Positions 43,424 to 57,012 of a stretch of DNA of 64,000 bases are shown piece after piece. Numbering within the stretch: the first letter of the stretch is position 1; every line of letters begins with the position of its first letter. The DNA is taken from positions 620,001 to 684,000 of the forward strand of contig NC_063157.1 of assembly GCF_020921035.1 (NCBI RefSeq), given 5' to 3'. The notes below the pieces were generated by a model, which was not told the DNA's origin, made no database searches, and saw nothing but the letters and a program-made list of their open reading frames with translations. The position numbers and the translations under genes were made by a program. This DNA is from Rhodamnia argentea (Eukaryota; Streptophyta; Magnoliopsida; Myrtales; Myrtaceae).

Positions 43424-46371
43424 ATGGCCTGCGACGACGAGGCTGAGTGGCTGACCATCGCCATGACGGACGACTCCACGGTGGCGGAGCTCCTCATCCG
43501 GATCCGCCGCGGGGACGCGCCTCCTCACGCGGCCGCCGCGCGCGCTCTGAAGCTCGACTGGACCGTGCGTCAGCGTAGGTCGTCCAACTCCAAGCCCGCG
43601 CCGAAGGACCCCGGGCGGAAGAAGGGCGGCGGCGAGCCAGCTCGAGCGAGCCCGACGACTCCCCTCTCCTGGAGCGGTGCCACCTCCACCAGCGGCGGCG
43701 GCGGTGGAGGAGGAGGCGACGAAGAGTGTAGCGTCCCCGTCGTCAAGTCACCGGAGAAGGCAAGATCTAAGGTGGGTACTGTAATCGTACTGCGCTCGTG
43801 CACTTCTTTTTTTCAACGTCGTTTGCTCTAGCGGCCACGTGTCGCTCTTCCATAGGCTCGAATCTGGTTCGCGAGGCTTGTGCGAGGGGGGGAGTTTTGT
43901 TGTTTTGGGCCAGCGGTTTAAGGAGATCGGCGCGTCGGTTCTCGTAACATGAACCGTCAAACACGGCCTGCTGACCGTGGCGTCACCAAATCCAACGGTG
44001 GAGATCAGTGTGGGCTCTGAGTCGAGGTCCGAGTATACACTAACCAGTTGGGTGGTCTCTTCGTTTCCCAGTTGTGGACGAAGATGACCCATGTGTCCTC
44101 GGGTATTTACCCGGGGGAGTGGATGAGCAGAAGAAACACCTTAGAAAGAGACGCTTCGTTGAAAACGGGACTGCTTTTCCCGGGTCGTGACCGACCCATT
44201 CGGACCCTTGCTTCGGTCCCATATTAGCTCTCGAGATTTTCAACCTTTTCTTTTACTGTTAATTTGCGAGGGTCAACCCCCGTCTTACTAAACGGCGTTT
44301 GCGAGGCACAAGGGCATTTAGGTAAAACGCGCGTGCTGTTAGGGGGTGGCGTGTTGTCGTGGCAAAAAAATGGGAGTGTGTGCAGTTTTGGTTGGGTAGT
44401 GGTTGTGCGCTTTATGTTGAACTCTGCTTTTACAAGAGCCGAATTATTCGGTGCGTCCCGCCTCACTTTACGGTCCCCTGGGGGCGCATGCATGTTGCGC
44501 TACATCTCGCCATCGCAAGCGTCGCCGAATCATATCAAAGCTACAACGACCCTGAAATCCTTTTCTCCAAAGGATCGATCAGCTTGATCTTCATCACGTC
44601 ACGGCATGAAGTGTTTCTGTCTCCATTTCTCGCCGGTGATCTCGAGTGATGTTCGCAAATGCCCTCTGCTTTTGCGTACTTTTCACGTGACAGGGCAGAC
44701 GGCAGAGTACTGTATTGCGACGGCTGACTGTCGGTTTTGCGAGAAGTGCATCGCATGACAAACCCCCCCGTCCCCGATTTGCTCAAATGGGAAAAAGGAC
44801 AAAAAGCAAAGGGGGAGTTTCACGAGACGGTTTGGCAGGGTCAGAAGTTGGGATGCTAAACCTTTTCTGGGCACGATGGATGGCCTCGATTGGGCCTGGT
44901 GTTCTAGTGAAAAATGATTGGATTATATGGTTTAGAAAAATTTTTCAACGGAAAACACTGTCGTAAGGGACCAGTTTGTGATTCTTGTTCATTTCCTTTC
45001 CGTGCATGGGCTGACTTTTGACTCTTACCTGGGTTCCTCTTCGGATATTGGGCTATCGGGCCCAATTTGAATTTTGCCCAGATAACGGCCGGTAACCGAA
45101 GCATGTAGAATGACCAAATCGTCAACGAACCCAGCCCAAATTATTCAACCTTGTGCACTCTCTTTTCTCCCACTCCAATTGCGAGTTGTTGTTCTCATCT
45201 TTTTAGACGACCCTTTCCAATGCAAGTGCTTGACGTTCCCAGTTTTGCTTTTGCCTGTTGTTTTTTTTTTTTTTGGTAAGGTGCTTTTGCCTGTTGTTTA
45301 ATTTCATCATGGACCAAAATGACTTGACTTGTGGAAAATGTCATCCAGACCATCAATGGGAGCACGACCACGAGCGCTGGCACACCCAGCAAGAGACCGA
45401 GAAAGAAAAAGGTAACAAATTCTCGGACTTACGAATTTCTTCGTGGTCTCTGTAGTACAAGTGAAGTTATTAGAATTGTGTCCAAAGACATACAGTTTCT
45501 AGAGTAGTACTCGAGGTGATGTGAGCGTTGCATAGAGATTGTACGTGTTCAGTTTTTTGTTCATCTTGTTTGAAAGTGGTATACATTGTCATAATCCCTC
45601 TAATTTGCGTGGATATATCTCTGACACTTGTGGCAGACACTGGCTGAACTGAGGGAGGAGGAGAACAAGCTCTTGAAGGAAAGAAGAAGACTAAGATGGG
45701 TATGTTTGCTTCTTTCCATGTTGCGAGTCGCCGCTCTTTAGCATCGGAGTAGGATGCTTTGTCCTAGATGGATGAGTTTTCGCTTTTCTTGATGGGCAGG
45801 GATTGGAAAACTTGCGTCTTGTCGTTGAGAAGCAAAGACTTGCGAACCAAAGCTTGAAGAAGATGAAGGTGAGGTTTCCTTTCTCGTGTTAAGCTGTATG
45901 AAGTTGTGTCTTCTTTGTAGTAATTTGGAAGTACCGTTTAGCCTATCGATTGGGTATCAAGGCACTATATCAACTTGAGTCATGATTTAGCTTTGATCTT
46001 TCTCATGTTTTTGTTCCTTAACTAATTGGATCTGCCTCGACTATATAAAAAAAAAAAAAAAAAAAGCGAAGTGGCTATGGTACCTTGTAACTGATGACAC
46101 TATCCTCTTATGGGCGACTTGTTTGGAATGGCTATGGATTCAGATTAGGGAAATATTCTTCGAATCTCTCAGATGCTGATGGTGATTTTATATCGCTGCA
46201 CAGCTTGATGTGCAATGTAAGCAGGAAGCCAAGATGACTCCCCAAGTGCAACCACAGAATGCCGGTTCCGGTTCCCCGTGCAGGAGCACATCAAAACTAT
46301 GCAAGGTCGAAACTTGTGAAAGAATCTTTGAGCTACCTGATCTCAATTTGCCAGTGGAAGATTCCGGCTGA
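43424..46371 (+). CDS. Putative transcriptional regulator: basic region, Leu-rich coiled coil and C-terminal EAR (DLNLP) motif
   Basis: Five exons: 43424-43771, 45349-45411, 45637-45699, 45800-45868 and 46204-46371, all phase 0, giving 236 aa. The N-terminal exon encodes an acidic start (DDEAEWLTIAMTDDSTVAEL), then WTVRQRR and a Ser/Gly/Pro-rich linker. Exon 2 adds a nuclear-localisation-like stretch KRPRKKK. Exons 3-4 encode a Leu-rich helix (TLAELREEENKLLKERRRL, NLRLVVEKQRL) with bZIP-like spacing but no canonical basic region directly before it. The protein ends with FELPDLNLPVEDSG, a classical DLNxP EAR motif that recruits TOPLESS/SAP18-type corepressors. I recognise it as a plant-specific uncharacterised family; a repressor role is inferred from the motifs. 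Intron 1 (1,577 nt) is by far the longest. The start ATG opens the GC-rich first exon. Confidence 0.75.
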
Positions 46372-48259
46372 GACTTCCACTTGCAACGTGCTGAGAGTTC
46401 CAAGCAATCACGTAGCAGGGAGTTCACTGAGGGTCGGGTCGGATCGTGTCCCTGATTGGAGAGTCCCGATTGTGTTGTAGGATGAATCCTGTAACAAACT
46501 ATGACAAGGGTTTGACAGTTCCAGGTCCATTTTTAACCTTTCTAATTGCATGTAAGTAAATTTTAATCAAGCAAGTTAGGGGGAGTGGTTTATAAATGTT
46601 AACATGTCAAGGTCGGTTTTTTTTCAAGTTTTCGTAATACGAAGGGAGAGTATTCCTTGATCAATTGTCCTCTTTTATCTGTTGGCAGATTTGTTGATCC
46701 ATTTGGAGTTATGGTAACATCGATTCTACTTCGTATGCTGGGTCTTTTAGTTACGAGAGTTTCCTGGTCAATAATTGTTTCGGATCATCAGCTTAGAAGG
46801 TGAATATCCTTTCAAAGGTGAACATCTTTCGATAGTTCCCAGCAGACTAGCTTACACGTAGCTCCATTTATTTTATGAAAAATGAATGATTTAAAAAAAT
46901 ATTTTTTCTAAAAGCGATTATTTATTTTGATAATAATAATAAATAAATGAAAAATATTTTCATCAAAAAGTTTAGAGATTATTGTCGATGATGAAAATAT
47001 TTTCTATTGATTAATTATTTCAAGCGATCCAAATAAAATTTCTAATGAAAGCTGAAATGTCGCCACACCTGTGCTAAAATAAATCGGCCATTATCATCTA
47101 GGAGCACTTATTCTTTTCTCTAAATCGAATTCATAGAATACAACTTATTGGCGATGAAAATGATGTTTGATTTACGAAATGCGTTTCCGAGGTGCGCTTG
47201 GTTCAGTTTTGAAGAAATGTCTGCAAAAGACTTTGAGCTAAAGGGATTTTTTGAAAGGTAAATAATGTTTGGTGAAATCTAATTTTGAAGTGCATTGAGA
47301 AATAACTTTGGCTTACATAGTATATACCAAAATCACACTTTGAAAAGCATTTTTGCATTTAAAAAAAAAAAGCTCAAAAACGACAAGGCCTCAAAGGTTG
47401 ACTAGAGGCCGGTGAGCCTCTGACAAGGCTAAGAATGGCTGCCAACAAGCCAGATCTAGCATTGGCTGCCTTGTCTATGATCGGCCGACATCATGCAAAT
47501 GTCACTTGAGGTCGCGCAACCCAAAGGTGACATCGCATGAGGTTGCCGGACCATAGGGGTTCGCGCAACCCGGGCCAATTCGCCTCGAGGCTGCTATCGT
47601 CAAATCTAGCTTTGCTAGCATCCACATTCATCCTCGCCATAGTCTCCGATGGCGTCCTAAATCCTCATCGGTGACATCATGTTAGGTAGGGACATTTTCC
47701 AGAATTGTGAAAGCCGAGCAAGAAAAAAAAAATTGTACTTGTATTTCGCTAATGCAACATTCCAATGTATCCAAAACCTCCCTTGGGTTACGGGTTTGCC
47801 AAATGCCATGCAAACAATAAGGAACATTTTACTTATGCAGGCCATTTAATTCTTACGTTCAAATTAACGAAATCGATTTTCCTTTGATTTGAGTCTCCAG
47901 ACCTGTTTTACACTTAGAAACTCAAATAAGTTAAAATACAGGTTGTTTAGGCATGACCCATTTTATAAGGACTCGGCAGAATCACGGCCCTGAAAATTGA
48001 GCTCGGCCTTATCGACCTCCTCCGACGTGCGGCTGTTGCGTCGGCTCGGCCTTCATCAAAGGCTAATTCTCTGCCTTGGAATCTTCAGAGGCGGTGCTTC
48101 CAGTTCGAAGCCTTCGCGAGATTCAAGCGTCGCACAGCTAACGCTCTTTAACGATTGAAGCCACAGGGTTGCCTTCTCTATCCACCTTCCCGTTGCGCTC
48201 GGCTGCTTTTGTTCTATCTCTCGCGAATCTAGAATTGCGAACTCCGTCGTATCAATCAG
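46372..48259. other. Intergenic region with repeat debris
   Basis: Contains the 3' flank of the DLNLP gene, an AT-rich element (46855-47050), a GC-rich block at about 47390-47660 unlike its flanks and probably a transposon remnant, and the promoter and first leader exon of DOT2 from about 48000. Confidence 0.4.
46855..47050. repeat. MITE-like AT-rich element related to that at 1388
   Basis: The left end CATTTATTTTATGAAAAATGAATG resembles the left end of the element at 1388-1592 (GTTTGTTTTATCGAAAATG AATA), and a partial inverted copy is seen at the right end (AAGCGATCCAAATAAAATTT). Termini are not sharp. Confidence 0.35.
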
Positions 48260-48928
48260 GTAAATTTAGTTGATTTCAGACAGACTTCAGCTCGTTTTTT
48301 TATTGAACTTTTTTTCCGGGGAGTGCGTGAATCGTTCACCAACTGGATTCCTGAATCGAGTTTTGCTTGCTGTTAGGGTTTCTTCTTGCTTTTAGCTTTT
48401 CAATTCCCGTTCTGCTGCCGGTCGAATCTTTTATCATCATAAAACTGATTATTTCCCTAGTTTCTGGTAGTTTCTACCGCGAGTCGATGGTTTGAATCAG
48501 TTGAGCTCCGCCTTGAGTTTGCTTTCGTGTTACTCTTTGTTGATGTTATGAAATAGCTAATTGCCTGCTTTCGTGTTTCTTGTTTACTTAAGAGGGCAAT
48601 GATTGTTCCACGTGCGGAACATGGCAAATTGAAACCGGAGAATTAGGTGAGCACATTTATTCAAGCAAAGGGGTGTAAAGCCTCTATCCTGTTTATGCAT
48701 GTAAGGTGCAGAGAAAGAACTTTGCTTCAATAGATAGTAACAGTGAAGTTTGATTTACGATGATGATGAATGCCTTTGATTTTGGAAAAGTTAGGGTAAT
48801 TCGATTAATGGGAATATCAAACTACATTGCCAAACATTTTTTTTCTCGTGATTTTGACAGGAAGTAATAGCATTTCCATCTGACTGATTTCCATTAATCA
48901 TCTCATACAAACAACCCTCCTTGAACAG
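48260..48928 (+). other. Leader intron of DOT2 (inferred)
   Basis: A strong donor CAG|GTAAAT at 48260 and an acceptor GAACAG ending at 48928 bracket 669 nt in front of the coding start at 49002. Splicing them would leave a compact leader. Inferred from splice sites and position only. Confidence 0.45.
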
Positions 48929-49001
48929 GCATCATTGTCAGTACTTGTCTGAAGGTTGTAGCATTGGCGTAAAGGGTTCAAAAGTTGAATAGAGTGAGGA
49001 G

Positions 49002-52000
49002 ATGGAATTAGATGGATCTCCCTATAGAGAGAAGCGAGACGTGGGAGATGGTGATTCCGAGGAAATTGGAGGGCAAAAGTCTAGAGATTCGAGTAAGAAT
49101 AGGAATAAGGAGCGGAAGAAGAGTGGTCACCGAGAAGAGAAGGATCAAGGGAACAAAGATAAAGATAAAGAAGCAAAAGACGATAGACTCTCAAGCAGGG
49201 ATAGGAGGAAGGATGATAGAGATGAGCGTGAGAAGGATAGGAGGAAGGAAGATGGAGAAGAGCACGAGAAGGATAGGAGCAGGATTACTAAGGGTAGAGA
49301 GAAAGAGCGAGATCATGAACAGCGTGACAAACATAGAGACAAGGAGAAGGAGCGGGAGCGGGAGCGCGAGAGGGAAAAAGATCGAAAGGATAGACGGAAG
49401 GATCGAGAGGTAGAAAAGGAGAGTGATGACAAAGAGAAGGGGAAGGAGAAGAGTAGCAGAGAGAAAGAAAGAGAGAGGGAAAAGGAGAAGCTAAAGGAGA
49501 AGGAGAGAGAAAAATATAGAGACAAAGGGAGAGAAAAGGAGAAGGACAGGTTGACAGATGAAGCAAAGGAGAAGAGCAATAGGCAGAGGGACCGGGAGGA
49601 AGATCATGACAGAGACAGGTCAAGAGATAAAGAAAGGGTAACGAGGAAAGGGGATGCACACGACTATGATAGGATCAAGGATGATAGGGTGGAATTTGAC
49701 ATTGCCGAAGAAAAGGACGACGTTGGGCGCGGGCAAAATCCCGATAGTGCTTCAGATGGAGCCAGGTTGTCCACCTCCATACTACAGGACCGCATCTCAA
49801 AGTAAGTGAACATTCATTGTGCTTTCAGGGAATTGGTTTTCTATTTTGAGTTGAGTTGTATCTGAATCTTGATTGCACTTGTTTTTGAACTTTTTTGTTC
49901 CCAAATACATGTTGCAACTTCACTAAGGCATGTTGTTCTGATGGTTAAAGCTCAAGGAAAATTGGGGTTAAACATTCTGGATTTTTTTGCACCATGGAAT
50001 TTTACTAAAGACTTGTGTGATATGCATTTTTTTACTTTCTCAGATGTAGAGAAATTGTCCAAAACATATGGACATTAGTTATGCCTGCTGGTTGTGGGTT
50101 ACAAGCTGCGTGTTGCTCTGAATTTATTTGATGTTGCTGCAAAACTTGATAAATGAAATGTTGTAGTGAGAAACAATTCGCCTATGTCATGTCTCATGAT
50201 GCAAGTTCAGTAGCTAAATTTAAGGTATGAACTTAGTATTTGGAGCATGACTTGCATCATGATATGTTGCTGAACTTTCCTTTATGTACTAGGTGGTTAC
50301 ATCTCAAATATTTCCATAGATTACGATTTTGGACTTTGAAAATCTTGCAAACTTGGTACCATTTGCTTTTACCCATTAACATGTAGAGTAACATTCTTTT
50401 TTGAACTGCTCTATTTCTGTGATGTGACTGTCTTCTATTTAGGGCAAAAGAAGAGAGACTGAAAAGACAGCCCGAGCCTGAGGGTGCTTCTGAGATATTG
50501 GCATGGGTTAATAGGAGTCGTAAGCTTGAACAGAAAAGGAATGCAGAAAAGGAGAAAGTCCTCCGGCTATCGAAAGTATTTGAGGAGCAGGTCAGACTGT
50601 GATTTTAGATGCCTTTTTTTTTATTATAAATACTTGATTAATATAGGTAACTAGTAACTAGTAACTAATCCTCTTATGCTCATTCTCAGGATGATATTGG
50701 TCACGGAGAGAGTGAAGATGAGCAAGAAGTTCCCAGAAATGCTCGTATGATTTCTTCATCTCCTGGATAAAGATTAATGTTTCAGAGAACTTGTGAATTA
50801 TGTCATATACATGTTCTATGCTTTTGATTTAATGACTTTTCTTGAACTAAGAAGCATGTAATGAGTTCAGTATACTCCCTTCTCAAACTTACAAGTGCTT
50901 TGCAATTGTGTTGGGAACACTAGAACATCAGATTATTAGGACCTAATGGTGCATGCATGCTGTTGTGTTTGCTCAGCCTTCTTTTTCATTCATGCACTTG
51001 CCAAGTATTGCTTATTTCGTCCAGAATGGTCTTATCTCTACTTGATTTATCCTTGTTTTTGTTATGCTTTAAGCTTCTATAAGATTGATCTTATTGCATA
51101 TTGAACAACTTTGTTGACAGATGATCTAGCAGGGGTGAAAGTACTTCACGGACTTGATAAGGTTATTGACGGTGGAGCAGTTGTTTTGACACTCAAAGAT
51201 CAGAACATACTTGCAAATGGAGACATCAATGAAGGTAAGCCTTTGGTAATCGCATTATCTTTGGCCCTTATTACTTGTTTAATTTTATGTTTGATCAAGT
51301 TTTGCTTGTAAATGCAGAGGTTGATATGCTTGAGAACGTAGAAATTGGAGAGCAGAAACAGAGGGATGAAGCTTACAAAGCTTGCAAGAAGAAGACTGGA
51401 ATCTATGATGACAAGTAAGCCAAATATTATTATACCTAATTGTATATGCATACACTCAACTTATTGTTAGCACTGTTGTTGTTTCAGATTCAGTGATGAT
51501 CCTGCATCGGAGAAGAAATTACTTCCACAATATGACGATCCAGCTCAAGATGAGGTTAGCTTTTTCCTCTTAACTGATTTCAAGTGTTATATCCAGCTAT
51601 TGAGTTCCCACTTCTTTTGATTGTTTCAGGGGGTAACTCTCGACTCTAGTGGACGTTTGACCAATGAAGCTGAAAAGAAACTGGAAGAGGTAACTAGTTT
51701 TTCTGCATATTATGGTTCAGCATTAGTTAGAATAGGGAGGTCTGCTTGGGAGGTCTGCTTGGTTGTTCTAAAGAAGTTTCATGTACTTCATATACAGCTA
51801 AGGAGGAGGCTACAGAGTGCTTCTTCAAGTAGTCATTATGAAGATCTCAGCTCATCTGCCAAGATCTCGTCTGATTATTTCACTCAAGAGGAAATGCTTC
51901 AATTCAGAAAGCCCAAGAAAAAGAAATCCTTGAGGAAGAAAGAGAAGTTGGACTTAGATGCCCTTGAAGCGGAAGCAATTTCAGCAGGGATTGGTGTTGG

Positions 52001-55000
52001 AGATCTTGGATCACGTAAGGATGGGAGGAGGCAGGCTAGCAGAGAAGAACAAGAGAAAATTGATGCTGAGATGAGAAAAAATGCCTACCAATTGGCCTAT
52101 GCTAAAGCAGAGGAGGCATCTAGGTCACTGCGCGTGGAGCAAACTCTTCCCATTAAGACGGAGAATGAAGAAAACGCAGTCATTGCCGATGATGATGAGG
52201 ATCTTTATAAATCTTTAGAGAGAGCTAGGAAATTGGCTCTGAAGAAGCAAGAAGAGGAGGGGCCTTCTGGTCCTAAAGCAATAGCTCTCCGTGCCACTAG
52301 GATCCCCAGCACACAGAGTGCAGAAAATCAGAGTCTTGTGACTGGTGAATCACAGGAAAGCAGGGTTGTCATGACAGAAATAGAAGGGTTTGTTTCAGGC
52401 CTCGAGGTTGATGAAGGTATAAACTCGATTAATTCTGTGTTGGCCTGGACAATTTGTGATTATATTTTCATTTCTGAACTGTAGAACCCTTATTTTCTTC
52501 TCCGGACTTTTTAGATTACTGCCTTTTCCTGATTTCGGTAGCATCTCTGCTTATTGGGTCAAAACTAGTTTAAGGTGGCTGTTTCGTTTAGAATCCTGGA
52601 AATGTTTGGATGGTCAATGAGCAACATGTTTTGTTCTTTCATTGTATGTGTACCAAAAGAAAGATTATAGGTGACTTCTTTTAGGGCTCTCTTTTTGTCT
52701 ATGTGCAAACAAGCAGTGCACTTGCAAGCAAGCAAACTTTTCACATACATTTCAGTCTGTTGCTCATGCAGTCATAGTAGCTTGTTTATTTGGGATGCAT
52801 TTAAACTTTTGCATTATCATAAAAATTATAATTGCTGATCAAGGGGATTGCTGTCTTGAAGAGAGGTGGACTTCCTCAACTCTTTTGGCCATATCGGAAT
52901 TGCTTAGTTTTAAAATCACGAATAATACTATAGGATGCTGCTGCCTAAGAATGGTGTTGGTTCTACTTAGAAGGGAAAAGGGACATGCTCAATGGGCTTG
53001 CATTGCAACAATGAGAATACCCTCATATGATCTTTAGTGTCTGAAAGAATATGTGATGTTTTCTCGTTAAGAGAGTTACTGAAATTTTGCCGTTACCCCC
53101 CTCTCTCTCTCTCTCTCATGTTCCAGCATCTCGTAAGCCGGACACTGAAGATGTCTTCATGGATGAAGACGAAGCACCAGTAACATCTGATAATGAAACA
53201 AAAGATGAGCCCGGAGGCTGGACTGAATCTAAAGAATTTGGTAATGATGAAAGTCCTGTTAATGAGGATGAGGAGGAAGTTGTTCCGGATGAGACAATTC
53301 ATGAAGCTGCAGTGGGGAAAGGGCTGTCGGGTGCCCTAAAGCTGCTCAAGGATCGGGGAACGCTTAAAGAAACCGTTGAGTGGGGTGGTAGAAACATGGA
53401 TAAGAAGAAAAGCAAGCTCGTAGGCATTGCAGATGATGGACAGAAAGAGATCCGCATTGAAAGGACGGATGAATTTGGCCGAATAGTAAGTTTGTTGAAA
53501 GGAAAAAAATATTAGATTATCAGAAAATAGCCTTGTTGTACTAAATTCTCCATTATTATTCTTTTTGCGTGTGACACTGAAAAGCCAATTTATTACTTTG
53601 ACATTTTTAAACTGGTCTCCTGATTTTGATTGTCTTGCAACAGTTAACCCCAAAGGAAGCTTTCCGATTGATTTCCCATAAATTTCATGGAAAAGGACCT
53701 GGCAAAATGAAGCAAGAGAAGCGCATGAAGCAATACCACGAAGAATTGAAGTTGAAGCAGATGAAGAATTCAGACACGCCTTCATTGTCTGCAGAGAGGA
53801 TGAGGGAAGCTCAAGCTCAAATGAAGACACCTTATCTTGTGCTAAGTGGTCATGTTAAGCCGGGGTATGTTCTTCTGTGCTATAAAATCAAGTTGCTATT
53901 TCTTTATTCACTGGCAATTAAGTACATGGCATTTTAGATTGACCTGACTTTATAAGAGGTCAACATGGAGTGTCTTGTTTCACAACCAAAGGGCGACTAT
54001 CTTTTTGCCGCGTTCCTTGGAGCCTGGGCTCTGTCGAGGACTTGTTTCTGTTTGCTTATGTACAGCTCTGTAGATCATTGCCTGTACAACTCTTCCCTGA
54101 TTATATTTCCCCAGATGTTTTGATAGGAATCTCCAGTTCCTAGACTTATGAGTTTGTTAACTTATGTATCATAGCCAATGACCATGCATCATAGAACATC
54201 CTATAGTGTCTCTCACACATACTTAAAATGGTGGCCCATTAATGGAAATTTGAGTGGGCTGACCTGCTTGATTGATGATAAACAATCTATATCGGAGAAG
54301 ACAATCAGACACCATCTAGGAAGTCTAGGGTAGACTTCATGCAATGTCTATTCACCATCGTAATTGAATGATAAAATAATGATAACTTTTTTTTTACTTT
54401 GTGCCTATTTGTTTATTTGGTTTTTGTTTTTTTTTTTTTTATGGGTTGTTTCCAGTCAAAACAGTGATCCGAGAAGTGGATTTGCCACCATTGAGAAAGA
54501 TCCAGGGAGCTTAACGCCCATGCTTGGAGATAGGAAGGTCAGTGTCGACCCAAGTTTGAACGTAGGATTACTCTTATTTTGTTGCAAAGGAAATGTGCTT
54601 TGGTTTTTTGCACCATAATCTTTGATGCAAATATTATCGCCATGCATCTCAGGTGCAAGGTATATTATATGTATGTGGCACTGCCAGGCAATACTTTTAA
54701 CACCACTTGGAATGATTTATATGAGTATTTGTCACCATCTGATCATTTTTGCACTTCTGCTTCCTGACACATTTTAGACTAGTCTCACTAGACTTTTCCC
54801 AAAAAAAAAAAAAAAAGCAAGGTGTTAGGCATCACAATTTTCAAGCTGGGTTTGTCAAATAGTTTTAGGGCTTTTCTCTTCTCCTTTTGTTTTCCTTTAT
54901 CTAGGAAGCTTATCTTTTCATCTATGCCCTCATTCCTTTGTACTGGCTTTAAAAGCCACCTGCCCTTGGTTCATACTTCATAGGTTCTGATGTTCGGTTC

Positions 55001-55083
55001 TATTCTAGGTTGAGCATTTCTTGGGGATAAAGCGAAAGCCTGAGCCTAGTAACTTGGGAGCACTAAAGAAGCCAAAAACTTGA
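49002..55083 (+). CDS. DOT2: SART-1 family protein DOT2/MDF (U4/U6.U5 tri-snRNP splicing factor)
   Basis: Twelve coding exons: 49002-49801, 50443-50590, 50690-50744, 51121-51234, 51318-51414, 51488-51554, 51630-51689, 51798-52416, 53127-53485, 53644-53864, 54456-54537 and 55009-55083; 898 aa, somewhat longer than Arabidopsis DOT2. Exon 1 encodes about 240 residues of RD/RE/EK-rich low complexity. The SART-1 domain follows, with ILAWVNRSRKLEQKR, HDLAGVKVLHGLDKV, the KKKTGIYDDKF segment, FRKPKKKKSLRKKEKLDLDA, GKGLSGALKLLKDRGTL, FRLISHKFHGKGPGK and a C terminus FLGIKRKPEPSNLGALKKPK. All eleven coding introns are GT-AG and phases close. The human homologue (SART1/Snu66) bridges U5 and U4/U6 snRNPs; in Arabidopsis loss affects auxin patterning and meristem maintenance. 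The extra length comes mostly from the charged exon 1. Confidence 0.96.
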
Positions 55084-57012
55084 CGTGTTCTCGACAGGCC
55101 TTCTATTATACGTCGAGTTTGGAGCAACTTGCTTTTGGGGCTGGAAGTAATTTCAGGCTCAGGGCATCAATTACATCACCACATTACATTACTCTTATCT
55201 GCTCTTGTTGCTTTCGAAGATGTACTTAAGACCTGTAAGGCCAACAAGACGACAAGGCGGCAATTTTTGAGAATCCTTTGTTGCCCAAGAATTTAATGGC
55301 ACCTTCACTAGCGAACTTATTCACTGTTACTGTTCCTACAGATAGTTGTACAGATTTTGTGATAAGCAGGTGGCTATTTTCCCAGATGCTACTCTTGCTG
55401 TTAGACAAGTGACCCGGCAAGTTAAATGCTCTGCATGTGTTTGTGGAGGGTTGATGGCCATTAGTGTAAAACCTAGTTTGATTTGTTGTTATGTATAGGG
55501 CGTGCATGCTTGTGTGTGAATGTGGTCGGGTGTGTGCATGTCTCTGCTTGTATTCCGCGGTGCTTGCATGATTTGAGAACCTGTAGTACAATCAATAATC
55601 TTGCAGTGTGGACATGATTATATTTCTAAAGGTGGTAGAGGTCACACTTCTTAAAAGCCGTCTTGTCAAATCTTTTTCCCGTTTCAGTTCTGTATCTCCT
55701 CCCCTAGATTGTGTTGCTCTATGACTTGGAAATCAAGCCTACCGAGGAATGGTTCTCAACAACTCAATTGGTATTACAGTACGCAGTAAGATGCACCTTT
55801 ATCTTCAAGAGTTCTCGCTGTCAATTTCTTGCGGAAAAGCCTTACTTTGGCGCTGTCGTTTTGAGGTTGATGAATTAGCGAGGGAACCGACTACAGAATT
55901 TCTTAAAACCAAATACAGCATAAAAAGGTCAGGGAATGTGTTCTTAGATCATTTGGCTCACTATAAATTGGTGACTTTATCACAGAAGTCTTTTTATCCA
56001 CCCCTCTCAAAACACTCCGTTTGGAGAGCACTTCGATGGTGTTATTCATCGTTACTCTGGTTCTGGCGTTCTGAATTGTGTAATATTAATGGGTCTCAGT
56101 GCTTTTTGTCTATTATGGTGTAATCTAGCTAACTCAGCAACGATAATCGGTGCAGTGCATTTAAGGGCATGTTTGTTTTACTGAAAATCCCATGATAAAA
56201 GAAAATGTTTTTCATGAAAATTAATTTTCTTTTATTTAACGCTTTAGGAAAAGTATTTTCCTTTTTATCAAAAGGAAGAAAGGAAGAATTGTTTTCCCCC
56301 AACCTAAATTTGTTGTTTTCGTTCCCTCTAAAACTTTCTCCATAGATTAAAGGTTCTCCGAAATCTAAACACCGGAAAGTCGAAAAACTATTCCCCGAAA
56401 GCAATTTTCTTTAAAACAAATAAGTATGGAAAAATGTTTTCTACTCAATCAAATTTTAATTTGTTTCACTTATGGACAAGACAAAATAAGATCTATCGCA
56501 CATCACCCATCAGCAAAGTTGGATATTGAAGTTAGACAGAACATTTGCAGGGAAGTTGCCCATACGGCAACTCATTTATGTTTTGGCGACAACACACTGT
56601 TCCAAAGTCGTCCTCAGACTCTGAGATGTCTACCATTTTACGTCTGATCAGAAAGCAAAAATTCGAACGCGAACACCTGCAAGTGATAAACAATCTCCAG
56701 AACAAATTATGCGTAGAATTCATGAAGTCAGCAAGCCTCTCGACATAGTTAAGAGCATTCAAATACACATCATCAACGGGGCCTTTACTTAAGCGATAAA
56801 AAGAAAGCAAGGCATAAACTTTTAGATGCCTTGACATGGACATACAACACCAGGCCAGCAGCAACTAATGACAGCACAATTGTTTTTCATTTTTAACCAT
56901 GGACGGCGCGATTTTTTTAATCATGTACAAATCAATTGAACAACCACAAGAAAAAGACATATTAACTACTCAACCAGATAGGCCCAAGAATGTAACAAGT
57001 GCCACAATGGCT
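55084..57012. other. Convergent 3' flanks of DOT2 and the F-box gene
   Basis: No gene supported. Holds both 3' UTRs, an inverted-repeat element at 56164-56425, and short frames without motifs (55749-56123 plus, 55226-55591 minus). Confidence 0.4.
56164..56425. repeat. MITE-like inverted-repeat element
   Basis: The left end GGCATGTTTGTTTTACTGAAAAT and the reverse complement of the right end ACTTATTTGTTTTAAAGAAAAT match imperfectly, and AATTTTCTTT tracts recur inward on both sides. No coding frame. Confidence 0.45.

Noticed and set aside
49288-49659. Ser/Leu/Phe-rich frames on the minus strand opposite DOT2 exon 1
   Set aside because: They are shadows of GA-rich coding sequence and disappear outside it.
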